From NCBI RefSeq assembly GCF_003932495.1, contig NZ_QZMT01000013.1:20735-84734 (forward strand): a stretch of 64,000 nt of DNA, in the 5' to 3' direction. A program made the position numbers and the translations under genes. Below are positions 41,102-53,776 of the stretch, piece after piece. The stretch is from Guyparkeria sp. SCN-R1 (GTDB lineage: Bacteria; Pseudomonadota; Gammaproteobacteria; Halothiobacillales; Halothiobacillaceae). Position 1 is the stretch's first letter, and the number at the start of each line of letters is the position of its first letter. The notes under the pieces were generated by a model, which was not told the DNA's origin, made no database searches, and worked only from the letters and a program-made list of their open reading frames with translations.

Positions 41102-41923
41102 TCAGGAGTCCTCGTCGTTGGCCTGACGCGTTGCCTCGAGAATCTCTTCGGCATCCTGGCGTTCCTGTTCGAGGCCCAGCTTGTCGTAGGCGCGAATCAG
41201 GAGCTCCAGTGCCGGGATGGTCGAGGTCGAGCCGTTGTACTTGTCGAGTGCCGATTGCGCCCGATTGGCGGCGGCAAGCCACGCGCCGCGTCGCATGTAG
41301 TATTCGGCGACCTGGACCTCGTGTTTGGCCAGCGAGTTGCGTACCTCGATCAGGCGGCGGCTGGCGTCGTCGACATACTGGCTGTCGGGGTATTGCTCGA
41401 CCAGGCGAGAGAAGGACTTGTACGCCTCCTCGATAACCGATTGGTCGCGCTTGGAGAGGTCCGGCGGCGCGATCTTGTTGATCAGCGAATCGCCACGGCT
41501 CATGTTGGCCAGGCCCTTGAGGTACAGGGCATAGGCCACATTGTCACCACGAGGGTGCAGCTGGATGTAGCGATCCGCGGCGGCGATCGCCGAATCCGGT
41601 TCGTCGTACTTGTAATAGGCGTACGCGACTTCCAGTTGGGCCTGTTCGGTGTAGGCGCCGAACGGGTAGCGGCCTTCCAGGGTCTCGTACTTCTTTATCG
41701 CCGTCTCGTAGTCGCCCCGCCGCATTGCCTCGTTGGCTTCCTGGTAGAGCTGGCCAGCCGACGCGGTCGGGTCGGAGAGGTCCACGCGGTCGTCGTCGGA
41801 CTTCGAGAACCAGGAACAGCCGCTGGCGAACGTGACCATGCCGGCGATCAGGGCCGCGCGGGCAAGGTGCCGGGGAAGGGAGCGGCGAGTGGCCGGGCGG
41901 TTACGGTCGCGATGCTGGGTCAT
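41102..41923 (-). CDS. bamD: Outer-membrane assembly lipoprotein BamD
   Basis: BamD is the essential TPR lipoprotein of the BAM complex that folds outer-membrane proteins. The 273-residue protein has a signal peptide with the lipobox FASGC near residue 34, then five TPR-like helical pairs, including YQEANEAMRRGDYETAIKKY and YPFGAYTEQAQLEVAYAYYK. The ATG at 41923 is used; the frame is open 17 codons further. rluD is divergent, as in enteric bacteria. Confidence 0.95.
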   Translation of the reverse strand: MTQHRDRNRPATRRSLPRHLARAALIAGMVTFASGCSWFSKSDDDRVDLSDPTASAGQLYQEANEAMRRGDYETAIKKYETLEGRYPFGAYTEQAQLEVAYAYYKYDEPDSAIAAADRYIQLHPRGDNVAYALYLKGLANMSRGDSLINKIAPPDLSKRDQSVIEEAYKSFSRLVEQYPDSQYVDDASRRLIEVRNSLAKHEVQVAEYYMRRGAWLAAANRAQSALDKYNGSTSTIPALELLIRAYDKLGLEQERQDAEEILEATRQANDEDS

Positions 41924-42125
41924 GATCAGGAGTGAAGGGCCGCTGGCAGTAGTGAGTGGACTCCGCCCGCCCAAAGGCGCATGGTACGGCGCGTTGATGG
42001 GGCGGGCGTTAGCGGATAATCTTCGCAGATAAGATGCTAAAAACCAACCAATCTCATGGCGGGTGTTTGCCCGTCTTTTTCATGTCTCGACGGACGGCGC
42101 CACGGCGCGCTCCCGTGACCTTTGG

Positions 42126-43136
42126 ATGGCTGATTTCCGATCGATGGATGTAGAACGTACCTTGTTGATTCCCGCCGAGCAGGCGGGCATGCGTCTCGAC
42201 CAGGCGGCCGCGCAGCTGTGGCCGGACTTCTCCCGCAGCCGACTCCAGGAATGGATCAAGGGTGGCCAGGTGACGGTGGACGGCCGGTCGATGCGTCCGC
42301 GCGACACGGTGCTGGGCGGCGAGAAACTGTCCCTGCGAACCGAGCTGGAGCAGCAGAGTGAGGATCGTCCCCAGGACATTCCACTGGATATCGTCTTCGA
42401 GGACGAGCACCTGCTGGTGGTCAACAAGCCGGTCGACCTGGTCGTTCACCCCGGGGCGGGCAATCCGGATGGTACGCTGGTCAATGCATTGCTTCACCAC
42501 GATCCCGAGCTGGCCCTGCTGCCGCGAGCCGGAGTGGTGCACCGGCTGGACAAGCAGACCAGCGGGCTCCTGGTCGTGGGCAAGACCCAGGCGGCCTATC
42601 AGGCACTGGTGGCCGACCTGGCCGAACGGCGCATCGGCCGTGAGTATGACGCGGTGGTGATTGGCCATCTGATCGCCGGCGGCACGGTCGACGAGCCGAT
42701 CGGGCGGCATGCCCGCGATCGGCAGCGCCAGGCGGTCGTGGCCCAGGGCAAACCGGCCGTGACGCATTACCGGGTCGTCGAGCAGTTCGGCGAGCACACC
42801 TGGTTGCGCGTCAAGCTCGAGACCGGGCGGACGCACCAGATCCGGGTGCATATGGCGCACATCCGCCACCCGATCGTGGGTGATCCGGTCTATGGAGGGC
42901 GCCCGCGCCTGCCGCGGGGTGCCGAGGACATGTTGGTCGATGTGCTGCGCGACTTCGGTCGCCAGGCCCTGCATGCCCGGCGGCTGACGCTCACTCATCC
43001 CGAGACCGGCGAGACGCTGTCGCTCAAGGCGCCGATGCCGGATGATATGGACGAATTGATCGAACTGCTGCGCGACTATCGCGACGGTAACGACGAAGGA
43101 GAGGCCGAGGTTATCTATGTCACGGATCCCGACTGA
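42126..43136 (+). CDS. rluD: 23S rRNA pseudouridine synthase RluD
   Basis: RluD makes pseudouridines 1911, 1915 and 1917 in helix 69. The 336-residue protein has an N-terminal S4 domain (SRSRLQEWIKGGQVTVDGRS), then the RluA-type catalytic core with VVHRLDKQTSGLLVVGKT, whose Asp is the nucleophile, and GRTHQIRVHMAHIRHPIVGD. Starts at 42126 or 42144 are both possible; no strong ribosome site favours either. A small hairpin followed by TTTTT (42058-42082) lies in the leader. It overlaps pgeF by 20 bases. Confidence 0.93.
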   Translation: MADFRSMDVERTLLIPAEQAGMRLDQAAAQLWPDFSRSRLQEWIKGGQVTVDGRSMRPRDTVLGGEKLSLRTELEQQSEDRPQDIPLDIVFEDEHLLVVNKPVDLVVHPGAGNPDGTLVNALLHHDPELALLPRAGVVHRLDKQTSGLLVVGKTQAAYQALVADLAERRIGREYDAVVIGHLIAGGTVDEPIGRHARDRQRQAVVAQGKPAVTHYRVVEQFGEHTWLRVKLETGRTHQIRVHMAHIRHPIVGDPVYGGRPRLPRGAEDMLVDVLRDFGRQALHARRLTLTHPETGETLSLKAPMPDDMDELIELLRDYRDGNDEGEAEVIYVTDPD

Positions 43137-43890
43137 CGCCCCCGAGGGCAGTCGCTTCATCGAGGCCACCTGGCCGGCGCCGGGCGGCGTGCGTGCCGGC
43201 GTGACCACCCGGATCGGCGGCCATAGCCGGCCGCCGTTCGATGGCTTCAACCTGGCGACTCACGTCGGTGACGATGCCGAGGCCGTGGCGGCCAATCGGG
43301 CCGAGCTGGTCGAGATGCTCGCGCTGCCGGAGCCGCCTCGCTGGCTGAACCAGACGCATGGCACTTCGGTCGTTGGGCCGGAGGTGCCGACTGATCGTCC
43401 CGAGGGCGATGCGGCCTATACCGATCGCCCCGGCGAGGTGCTGGCGGTGCTGACCGCCGATTGCCTGTCGGTGACGCTTGCCAGCCACGATGGCAGCGAG
43501 GTCGCGGTTGCCCATGCCGGCTGGCGCGGTCTGGCCGCTGGCGTGATCGAGCGCACCGTCGATCGCTTTTCGGTGGCGGGTGATGAGTTGATGGCCTGGC
43601 TGGGTCCGGCAATCGGTCCGGCGCATTTCGAGGTGGGCGAAGAGGTGCGCGAGGCGTTCATGCGCGAATACCCCGCCGATGCCTCGGCCTTCCGTGGTGC
43701 GGCCGAACCGGGCCGGTTCCATGCCGACCTGTTCGCCCTGGCCCGATCCCGCCTGCGTCGGCAGGGGATCACGCGCGTGTATGGCGGCGAGCGGGACACC
43801 TACGCGCTGCCCGAATTGTTCTACTCGTATCGCCGCGACCAGGGCGAGACCGGCCGGATGGCCACCCTGGTCTGGCGCGAAATAGACTGA
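43117..43890 (+). CDS. pgeF: Peptidoglycan editing factor / purine nucleoside phosphorylase, YfiH family
   Basis: A 257-residue DUF152/laccase-domain protein. The metal-binding residues are in QTHGTSVV, TADCLSVTLA (Cys) and HAGWRGLAAGVIERTV (His). The family acts as purine nucleoside phosphorylase/deaminase and, in E. coli, prevents L-Ser from replacing L-Ala in peptidoglycan. It overlaps rluD by 20 bases; the bamD/rluD/pgeF neighbourhood is conserved in gammaproteobacteria. Confidence 0.93.
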   Translation: MSRIPTDAPEGSRFIEATWPAPGGVRAGVTTRIGGHSRPPFDGFNLATHVGDDAEAVAANRAELVEMLALPEPPRWLNQTHGTSVVGPEVPTDRPEGDAAYTDRPGEVLAVLTADCLSVTLASHDGSEVAVAHAGWRGLAAGVIERTVDRFSVAGDELMAWLGPAIGPAHFEVGEEVREAFMREYPADASAFRGAAEPGRFHADLFALARSRLRRQGITRVYGGERDTYALPELFYSYRRDQGETGRMATLVWREID

Positions 43891-43906
43891 CAAGAGGAAG
43901 ACCGAA

Positions 43907-44431
43907 ATGACGCAACCTTGGCTCTTGCTGACCTTGGTCGGGGCGGATCGGCCCGGCATCGTCGCCCATGTCACCCGGGTGTTGTTCGGCGTGGGCGCCG
44001 AGCTCGGCGAGACGGCCATGATGCGGCTGGGCAACCAGTTCGCGATCATGATGATGGTGCGTGGCGCCGGCAACCCCGAGGAGGTGGCCGGTCTGCTCGA
44101 ATCCACCCGCGCCGATTTTGGCCTAAAGCTGCACGTCGACGAGATCGACGCGGCCCTGCACCAGCATCGCGAGCCGGACGTGTCGGTGATCGTGCACAGC
44201 GCCGATCGCAGCGGCATCGTCAGTGAGGTCACCGCCGCGCTGCTCGAGGCGGGCATGAATATCCTCGACCTGCGCTCGGACGTGGGCGGCTCGAGCGACA
44301 AGCCTATCTACATCATGCAGATCGACGGTGAGAGCAGTCAGGGGATCGAGCCGATCGAGCAGTGCGTGGCGCGCTTCGCCGATCAGGGGCTGACCGTGCG
44401 TGTCACCCCGCTCGAAACGATGCGGGGGTGA
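43907..44431 (+). CDS. gcvR: ACT-domain regulator, GcvR family
   Basis: A 174-residue protein made of two ACT domains: LLLTLVGADRPGIVAHVTRV at the N-terminus and VIVHSADRSGIVSEVTAAL near residue 93. GcvR binds GcvA and represses the glycine cleavage operon when glycine is low. No DNA-binding domain is present, as expected. The gcvA and gcv genes are not in the window. It overlaps the def start (GTGA). Confidence 0.85.
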   Translation: MTQPWLLLTLVGADRPGIVAHVTRVLFGVGAELGETAMMRLGNQFAIMMMVRGAGNPEEVAGLLESTRADFGLKLHVDEIDAALHQHREPDVSVIVHSADRSGIVSEVTAALLEAGMNILDLRSDVGGSSDKPIYIMQIDGESSQGIEPIEQCVARFADQGLTVRVTPLETMRG

Positions 44432-44925
44432 GCGTGGAGCCACTGCCGATCCTGACCTACCCGGACGAGCGCCTGAAAACGGTCTGCGAGCCGGTCGAGC
44501 AATTCGACCCGGAGTTGCGGGAATTTGCCGAACACCTGCAGCACACTGCGGACCTCGGCCCCTCGGCGGTGGGTATCGCCGCGCCGCAGGTGGGGCGCAT
44601 GCAGCGGCTGTGCCTGGTGGATGCCACGCGTGCCAAACGCCCGGTGGACAACAATGGTCCCCTGGTACTGGTGAACCCGGCGATCACCAACTGGAAGGGC
44701 TTTGCCGTCGGTCGCGAGGGCTGCCTGTCCATTCCCGATTACACCGGCAAGGTGATCCGTGCGGAGACCATCGAGCTGACCGCGCAGGACATCGAGGGGC
44801 GCACGGTCACCTTCAAGATGAAGGGCTTCGAGGCACGCATTGCCCAGCACGAGATCGATCACCTCGACGGCATCCTGTTCCTCGACCGGCTCGTGAGCCG
44901 TCACGCGGATTTGCGAGAACGGTAA
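44428..44925 (+). CDS. def: Peptide deformylase
   Basis: Peptide deformylase removes the formyl group from new proteins using a metal bound by Cys and two His. All three motifs are present: AVGIAAPQVG near residue 48, EGCLSIPDY near 95 and QHEIDHLDG near 140. At 165 residues the size is normal. Start GTG at 44428 overlaps the gcvR stop; a second GTG two codons later is possible. There is no fmt gene beside it, unlike the common def-fmt pair, so this may be an additional def copy. Confidence 0.93.
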   Translation: MSVEPLPILTYPDERLKTVCEPVEQFDPELREFAEHLQHTADLGPSAVGIAAPQVGRMQRLCLVDATRAKRPVDNNGPLVLVNPAITNWKGFAVGREGCLSIPDYTGKVIRAETIELTAQDIEGRTVTFKMKGFEARIAQHEIDHLDGILFLDRLVSRHADLRER

Positions 44926-45074
44926 CGCCCTGATCCGCAACGCGTTACGGGCACCTGCCTGCTACGGTTGTTGAGACGCGGGCCGTGCAGAGTTTCCCCA
45001 AGCTGGTCCGCGCGTCGGCCGGCATCGGGTGCCTGCCGACCTGGCCGTCGGGGAGGTGCCCCGGGGAGGTGCCC

Positions 45075-45935
45075 ATGGGTATCGCGCTGGTCATGCTTGC
45101 TGCCGTTCTCTGGGGCGTGTCCGGCGGGATTGCCGCCGTGCTTATCGAGCGGGGCTGGGACCCGCTGGTCGTCTCCTTCTATCGTGGCGTGGTCGGCTTT
45201 CTCTGTTTCGCCGCCTGGTGGCTGGCGAGGTTCGCCGTCATCCCGTTCCCGGACCGGCGTGCGATCCTCTGGTCGGCACTTGCCGGTCTCGGGGTCGCGG
45301 GCAACTTCATCTTCTACTTCCTCAGCATCTCGCAGGCCAACGTCGCGGTCGCGGTGACACTCATGTACACCGCCCCGATCTACGTCTACCTGGTTTCGCT
45401 TGCGACGGGTGCGGTGCGGCTGACTCCTGGGTTCGTGGCGGCGATCGGCTCGGTCTTGCTGGGCGTGGCGCTGCTCACTCAACTCGTCGGCAGTGAGAAT
45501 CTGTCGGGGCTGTCCGTTGCCGGTGTGGCCGCGGGGGTTGCGGCCGGTATCTCCTACGCGGTGTTCCTGTTCGGTTTTCGAAACGCGGCGATCCGCACCT
45601 CGCCGGTGGTTGCCCTGGGCGTGGCCTTCCTGGTGTTCCTGCTGGTCATGGCGCCGCTGGTCGATCCGGGCAAGGTCGTATCCGCCTCGCTGTCCGACGA
45701 TGCCCACTTGTTCTTGCTGCTCGGGCTGTTCGGCGCCGGGATTTCATTCGTGTTCTACGTGCTTGGCCTGAGGCGGGCCTCGCCGGTCGCCGTGGCGCTG
45801 GTGGCCGCGGTCGAACCGGTTACCGCGTCGCTCTTCAGCCTGGTGGTGCTGGGCCAGTCGCTCGCCCCATTACAGTGGCTGGGGATGGTCGTGATCATCG
45901 CCACCGTTACCGCTCTGGCGGTTCGGCAGCATTGA
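45075..45935 (+). CDS. EamA/DMT-family membrane transporter
   Basis: A 286-residue protein with about ten membrane segments in two EamA repeats, the drug/metabolite transporter fold. The first repeat starts IALVMLAAVLWGVSGGIAAV, and the second ends AAVEPVTASLFSLVVLGQSL, where the proline-containing PVTASL motif is typical. The substrate cannot be told from sequence; metabolite or amino-acid efflux is common. The ATG at 45075 is chosen since GGGGAGG lies five bases before it. Confidence 0.88.
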   Translation: MGIALVMLAAVLWGVSGGIAAVLIERGWDPLVVSFYRGVVGFLCFAAWWLARFAVIPFPDRRAILWSALAGLGVAGNFIFYFLSISQANVAVAVTLMYTAPIYVYLVSLATGAVRLTPGFVAAIGSVLLGVALLTQLVGSENLSGLSVAGVAAGVAAGISYAVFLFGFRNAAIRTSPVVALGVAFLVFLLVMAPLVDPGKVVSASLSDDAHLFLLLGLFGAGISFVFYVLGLRRASPVAVALVAAVEPVTASLFSLVVLGQSLAPLQWLGMVVIIATVTALAVRQH

Positions 45936-46057
45936 GTGTCGTTGAATCGTGGTCCGGCTGACACGGGACGGTCAGCTGGTGGCGGGATAACGGCAGGATT
46001 AGCTCGGCATAAGGGTGTCTCGTGGACGTCCGCCGCCGCCTTCTCGCCCGGCCGGGC

Positions 46058-46086
46058 CTTGAATACCCGTGTCGCGGGCCTACATT
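46058..46086 (+). promoter_or_regulatory. Possible sigma-32 heat-shock promoter of clpB
   Basis: CTTGAA and CCTACATT are separated by 15 bases. They fit the heat-shock -35 (CTTGAAA) and loosely the -10 (CCCCATNT). It lies 43 bases before clpB, whose homologues are under heat-shock control. Confidence 0.5.
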
Positions 46087-46128
46087 CCAAGGCAGTGATA
46101 CGAATTCAAGGCATACGAGGTGCTTTAC

Positions 46129-48723
<2,595 letters not shown>

Positions 48724-48758
48724 TCGAGGCGGGCTGACCGCCCGACAGTCCCGACTCG

Positions 48759-48791
48759 AAGGCCATCGGTGGCGACGCCGGTGGCCTTTTT
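48759..48791 (+). terminator. Terminator behind clpB
   Basis: Stem AAGGCCATCGG/CCGGTGGCCTT, with two wobble or mismatch positions, loop TGGCGACG and five T residues. It ends clpB ahead of the DUF389 gene. Confidence 0.8.
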
Positions 48792-48837
48792 CGGTTAAGG
48801 TTTGCGCCACGTTTCCCACCAGCGCAAGGATCCACGC

Positions 48838-49824
48838 GTGGCCCTCAAGATCATCGAAATCGTCGCGCCGGCCAGCGAGAAGGCTGCGATCGCCCGCATT
48901 GCCGATTCGCACGAGGTGGTCGACTGGTGGCGCACCTCCTCGTTCGAGGACGAGCGGTTCTCCACCGAGCTGGTGGTGCGGCCCGAGGGGCAGCAGGAGG
49001 TGCTCGACGATCTGCAGCAGATCCTCGATCGCTGCGAGAACGCGCGCATTATTATCCGCGGCGTGCAGGCGACCCTGCCGGCCGCTGGTGACGAGGAGGG
49101 CGAGGCCGAGTCGAGCCGGTCGACGGCCGCGCGCTCGCGCGAGGAACTCTACGCCGAGGTCGCCGGAGGCGGGGCCATCACCTCGACCTACCTGCTGCTG
49201 TGCGGGTTATCGGCGGTTGTTGCCGCGATGGGCATGCTCGAGGACAGCGTGGCGGTGGTGATCGGCGCGATGGTGATCGCCCCGTTGCTGGGACCGAACC
49301 TGGCGCTGGCGTTGGGGACCACGCTTGGCGATCCCGACTTGTCCCGCCGCGCGGTCGCGGCGAGTTTCGTCGGACTGGGTCTGTCGGTCGGTCTGGCCCT
49401 GATGATGGGGCTGGTGCTCGATCCGGTCAGCAACAGCCAGTTGCTCGATCGCACGGATGTCAGCTACCCGGCCATGATCCTGGCGTTGGCATCCGGGGCG
49501 GCGGCGGTGCTGTCGCTCACCTCCGGTGCGGCGGCCGGCCTGGTTGGGGTGATGGTGGCCGTCGCCCTCATGCCGCCGGCGGCCGCTTTGGGGCTGTTCG
49601 TTGGCTGGGGGCAGTGGGACAATGCGATCTCGGCCGGCCTGATGCTGGCGATCAACATCGCGGCCATCAATCTGTCGGCCAAGCTGGTATTCGTGCTCAA
49701 GGGCATCTCGCCGCGGCACTGGCCGGAGAAGACCCGCGCCCGTCGCTCGATGCGCTGGTCCTTCGCCTTCTGGGGTATCTCCTTGCTGATACTCGCCGGT
49801 TTGATCTGGCTGGCCAAGTACTGA
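48838..49824 (+). CDS. DUF389 membrane protein (TIGR00341 type)
   Basis: A 328-residue protein. A soluble N-terminal part of about 90 residues resembles a small alpha/beta fold ([20 protein letters not shown]), followed by an acidic linker and about six to seven membrane segments. The family mark is [20 protein letters not shown] and, later, [19 protein letters not shown]389 proteins have no settled function. GTG at 48838 is used because AAGGAT stands before it; the frame is open 12 codons earlier. Confidence 0.85.
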   Translation: MALKIIEIVAPASEKAAIARIADSHEVVDWWRTSSFEDERFSTELVVRPEGQQEVLDDLQQILDRCENARIIIRGVQATLPAAGDEEGEAESSRSTAARSREELYAEVAGGGAITSTYLLLCGLSAVVAAMGMLEDSVAVVIGAMVIAPLLGPNLALALGTTLGDPDLSRRAVAASFVGLGLSVGLALMMGLVLDPVSNSQLLDRTDVSYPAMILALASGAAAVLSLTSGAAAGLVGVMVAVALMPPAAALGLFVGWGQWDNAISAGLMLAINIAAINLSAKLVFVLKGISPRHWPEKTRARRSMRWSFAFWGISLLILAGLIWLAKY

Positions 49825-49876
49825 TAGCCCCAATCGACCATTCACCCATCGTTTGCATCACGAGGAAAATCGACCC

Positions 49877-50524
49877 GTGCAGGATTATCGTCAGGCCTTT
49901 GTCCAGTTTGCCGTGGAGCATCAGGCGCTCCGTTTTGGTGAGTTCACGCTCAAGTCCGGGCGCGTCAGTCCGTACTTCTTCAATGCCGGCGCGTTCGCCG
50001 ACGGGCGGGCGCTGGCCGCGCTGGGCGGGTTCTATGCCGACGCGATTCTGGATGCCGGGATCGAGTTCGACGTGTTGTTCGGCCCGGCCTACAAGGGCAT
50101 TCCGTTGGCCGCGGCCACGGCAATCGCGCTGGCCGAACGAACTGGTGAGGCGGTGCCGTGGTGCTTCAATCGCAAGGAGGCCAAGGACCACGGTGAAGGC
50201 GGCAACCTGGTTGGTGCGCCGCTGGCAGGAAGGGTGTTGATCATCGACGACGTGATCACCGCCGGCACGGCGATCCGCGAGTCACTGGATCTGATCCGGG
50301 CCAACGACGCGACCGCGGTGGGAGTGGCCGTGATGATGGATCGTCAGGAGCGCGGTCAGGGTGAACTGTCGGCGATCGGCGAGCTCAAGCGTGATCACGC
50401 ACTCGACGTCGTGGCGATTGCCAACCTCGACGGGTTGATCGAGTTCTGTGCCAGCGATGCGAGTCTGGCCGAGTCGGCCGAGGCGATGGCAGCCTACCGA
50501 CGCGAGTTCGGCGTGACCGACTGA
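49877..50524 (+). CDS. pyrE: Orotate phosphoribosyltransferase
   Basis: PyrE makes orotidine 5'-phosphate from orotate and PRPP. The 215-residue enzyme has [18 protein letters not shown] near residue 22, [18 protein letters not shown] near 65, the [13 protein letters not shown] loop near 98 and the PRPP motif [17 protein letters not shown] near 120. Start GTG at 49877. It converges on rpsT, with a shared hairpin terminator between them. Confidence 0.97.
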   Translation: MQDYRQAFVQFAVEHQALRFGEFTLKSGRVSPYFFNAGAFADGRALAALGGFYADAILDAGIEFDVLFGPAYKGIPLAAATAIALAERTGEAVPWCFNRKEAKDHGEGGNLVGAPLAGRVLIIDDVITAGTAIRESLDLIRANDATAVGVAVMMDRQERGQGELSAIGELKRDHALDVVAIANLDGLIEFCASDASLAESAEAMAAYRREFGVTD

Positions 50525-50549
50525 GATCGATCGGTTGCCGCAAAAGAAA

Positions 50550-50573
50550 AGGCCCCGCTGAAAAGCGGGGCCT
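50550..50573 (-). terminator. Terminator between convergent pyrE and rpsT
   Basis: A perfect ten-base stem AGGCCCCGCT/AGCGGGGCCT with loop GAAA. On the minus strand it is followed by TTTTCTTTTG, so it mainly ends rpsT. On the plus strand the tail is poor in T, but the stem may still stop pyrE transcripts. Confidence 0.88.
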
Positions 50574-50628
50574 CTTGCGTTCCGGTAACAGCGCGGCGGG
50601 AAACCCGTGTGCTACTGACCGGACGAGA

Positions 50629-50889
50629 TCAGATCGACTTGATGCGGTTGACCAGGGTCGACTTGCGACGCGCAGCGGTGTTGCGCTTGAGAATGCCCTT
50701 GGTCACCATCCGGTCGAGGACCGGCTGGGCAGCGCTGTAGGCTTGCTGCGCCTTTTCCGCATCACCGTCTTTCACGGCCGAGATGACGGCCTTGTAGGCG
50801 GTGCGTACCTGCGAGCGCATTGCCATGTTGTGCTGGCGGGCTTTCTCCGCCTGGCGAACGCGCTTTTTGGCTTGAGCGGTATTGGCCAC
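50629..50889 (-). CDS. rpsT: 30S ribosomal protein S20
   Basis: S20, 86 residues, a three-helix protein of the 30S body. It starts with GTG and reads MANTAQAKKRVRQAEKARQH, ending ARRKSTLVNRIKSI. GAGGAG stands seven bases before the start. In other gammaproteobacteria rpsT also often starts with a non-ATG codon and is autoregulated by S20. It is a single-gene unit. Confidence 0.97.
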   Translation of the reverse strand: MANTAQAKKRVRQAEKARQHNMAMRSQVRTAYKAVISAVKDGDAEKAQQAYSAAQPVLDRMVTKGILKRNTAARRKSTLVNRIKSI

Positions 50890-51097
50890 GGGTAAACTCC
50901 TCGATTCGGCTATAAGGTCGGATGAGCTTGATGTAAATATCAATTCAAGGCGCGGGATTATGCCATATGGTCGGGGATAGTCAAGCAGCCGACCCTTGAT
51001 AGGGTGACAGGGTTGCTTGGATGGTCGCTTGCGTTTTCCCGGCGTCGCCCCATTCCCGGGCAACGGCGACCGACGCGCCTGCGGTATCCTCCACATC

Positions 51098-53344
51098 ATG
51101 GATCTCGACGCCCCCGATAATCTCCATTCCAACCCCGATGCGCCGGTGCGCCCCGACACGCCAGTCGGTGCCGCGACCGCCTGGACCGCGGTGGTACCGG
51201 GGCCGTTTTTCGGTGGGTTTACCTATCATTTCGATCTCGACACCGGGCCGGTGCCCGCGCCCGGCGTGCGGGTGCGCGTGCCCTTCGGTCAGTCAGAGCG
51301 GGTGGCGCTGGTCCTCGAACCGGCCCCGAATGACGAGCAGGAGACACGGCCGATCCTCGAGGTGCTCGACGCGGCACCGCTACTGGATGCCGAGACGCTG
51401 GCTTGCCTGCGTTGGGCGGCGGCCTATTACCACCACCCGTTGGGCGATGTGGTGTTCGCCGCTCTGCCCAAGGTCCTGCGCGGTGAGCGCCGCCTCGAGG
51501 TCGAGGCGCTGGCATCGACCCCCGCCGGCCGAGAGGCGTTGAGCGAAGGAGCAGCGCGGGGTGAACGGCAACGCGAGGCGCTGGAGGCGCTGGCTGCATC
51601 CAAGCAACCCGTGCCGGCCGCCAAACTGGGCCCGGCTGCGGTGCGCCGCCGGCTGGTGGAGAAGGGCTGGGCCGAGTCGACCCGGATCACCGCACCGGCC
51701 GACTGGCCCGTGCCGGCCGAGCCGGGGAGCGAGGCGGCACCCGCACTAAATCACCAGCAGCAGGACGCGGTCGAGGCCGTCGTTTCGGGCGGTGACGGGT
51801 TCCAGGCCTGGTTGCTTCACGGGGTGACCGGCAGCGGCAAGACCGAGGTCTACCTGGCCCTGATCGAGCGCGAGCTGGCCGCCGGTCGGCAGGTGCTGGT
51901 GGTGGTGCCCGAGATCTCGCTTACCCCGCAACTGATTGACCGCTTTGCACGGCGACTGGCGGTGCAGCCGGCCGTCCTGCACTCGGGGCTGGCCGATGGT
52001 GAACGCCTGACCGCGTGGCGGGCGGTTGCCGCCGGCACGGCCGGGCTGGTGATCGGGACGCGTTCGGCGGCCTTCGTGCCGTTGGCCCGGCCGGGCCTGA
52101 TCGTGGTCGACGAGGAGCACGATGCCGCGCTCAAGCAGCAGGAGGGGTTTCTCTATCACGCCCGCGATGTGCTGGTCTGGCGGGCGCGACAACTGGCCAT
52201 TCCCATTCTATTGGGTTCGGCGACTCCGTCGCTCGAAAGCCTGCGGCATGCCTGGGCGGGGCATTATCGTCATTTGCGGCTGAGCGAACGGGCCACCGGC
52301 GCGCGCATGCCCGCGATCCATTGTCTGGACGTGCGAGGCCAGACGATGGAGGCGGGACTTTCGCCGGCCCTGTTAAGGGCGATCGAACGACATCTGCTCG
52401 ATGGGGGGCAGGTGATGCTCTATCTCAACCGGCGTGGCTATGCCCCCAGCCTGCTCTGCCATGCCTGCGGTTATGTCGCCGGGTGCCCCCATTGCGATGC
52501 CTTCCTGACCTGGCACCGGCAGATTGGTCGGCTGCGCTGCCATCACTGCGGCTTCGAGCAGGGCGTGCCGGCGGAGTGCCCGGCCTGCCAGGCGCCGTTG
52601 TCGGTGCGCGGGCTGGGCACCGAGCAGCTCGAGGACGTGCTCGCCGCGCGCTTTCCGGGGTTCGGCATCGTGCGCCTGGACCGGGATGCCACCGTCGGCA
52701 AGGGCGTGATGGCCGAGAGCTTGGCTCGCATCGCCCGGGGCGAGGCCCGGCTGGTGGTGGGCACGCAGATGTTGGTCAAGGGGCACGATTTTCCCGGCGT
52801 GACGCTGGTGGGCGTGGTCAATGCGGATCAGGCGCTGTTCGCCTCGGACTTTCGCGGCCCCGAGCGTTTTGCCCAGTCGCTGTTGCAGGTGGCCGGGCGT
52901 GCCGGCCGCGCCGAGCGTCCGGGCGAGGTGCTGGTGCAAACCCACGACCCCGATCATCCCGTGCTGCGCCGATTGCTGGCGGAGGACTATGAGGCGGTGA
53001 TGGCCGGCCAGTTGACCGAACGCGAACAGGCGGAGTTGCCGCCGACGCGCTTCGCCGGACTGATTCGCGCGGATGCGCCGCAAGCGGATACCGCCCGCGC
53101 GTTTTTGGCGAAGGTCGCCGAGGAGTTGCGGGAAAGTTTCGGCGAGGAGTTGTCCGTCTGGGGGCCGGTGCCGGCGCCGCTGGCGCGTCGTGCCGGGCGG
53201 TATCGTTTCCAGCTGTTACTGCTCGCGCGGGTGCGCAGTACCCTGCACCGTGCCCTGTGGCAGGTGGACGATTCGGTCGGCAGCCGGCGGCTGGGTGGGC
53301 GGCTGCGCTGGTCGATCGATGTCGACCCGATTGATCTGGCCTAA
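51098..53344 (+). CDS. priA: Primosomal helicase PriA
   Basis: PriA restarts stalled replication forks. The 748-residue protein has the N-terminal DNA-binding domain (VPGPFFGGFTYHFDLD), Walker [12 protein letters not shown] near residue 245, DEEHD near 340 and the zinc region with eight cysteines in four CxxC pairs (CHACGYVAGCPHC to CPAC) near 455-500. The helicase C-terminal motif QVAGRAGRAERPGEV is at about 600. Normal length. The frame stays open 27 codons upstream, but the family start fits ATG 51098. Confidence 0.96.
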   Translation: MDLDAPDNLHSNPDAPVRPDTPVGAATAWTAVVPGPFFGGFTYHFDLDTGPVPAPGVRVRVPFGQSERVALVLEPAPNDEQETRPILEVLDAAPLLDAETLACLRWAAAYYHHPLGDVVFAALPKVLRGERRLEVEALASTPAGREALSEGAARGERQREALEALAASKQPVPAAKLGPAAVRRRLVEKGWAESTRITAPADWPVPAEPGSEAAPALNHQQQDAVEAVVSGGDGFQAWLLHGVTGSGKTEVYLALIERELAAGRQVLVVVPEISLTPQLIDRFARRLAVQPAVLHSGLADGERLTAWRAVAAGTAGLVIGTRSAAFVPLARPGLIVVDEEHDAALKQQEGFLYHARDVLVWRARQLAIPILLGSATPSLESLRHAWAGHYRHLRLSERATGARMPAIHCLDVRGQTMEAGLSPALLRAIERHLLDGGQVMLYLNRRGYAPSLLCHACGYVAGCPHCDAFLTWHRQIGRLRCHHCGFEQGVPAECPACQAPLSVRGLGTEQLEDVLAARFPGFGIVRLDRDATVGKGVMAESLARIARGEARLVVGTQMLVKGHDFPGVTLVGVVNADQALFASDFRGPERFAQSLLQVAGRAGRAERPGEVLVQTHDPDHPVLRRLLAEDYEAVMAGQLTEREQAELPPTRFAGLIRADAPQADTARAFLAKVAEELRESFGEELSVWGPVPAPLARRAGRYRFQLLLLARVRSTLHRALWQVDDSVGSRRLGGRLRWSIDVDPIDLA

Positions 53345-53740
<396 letters not shown>

Positions 53741-53776
53741 CGCGCTGTTTCCTTAATCCTTCTGTCAGGAACGACA

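Noticed and set aside
42058..42082. Terminator-like hairpin before rluD
   Set aside because: GGCGGG/CCCGTC with a short T run is only six pairs with one wobble; too weak to list as a separate feature.
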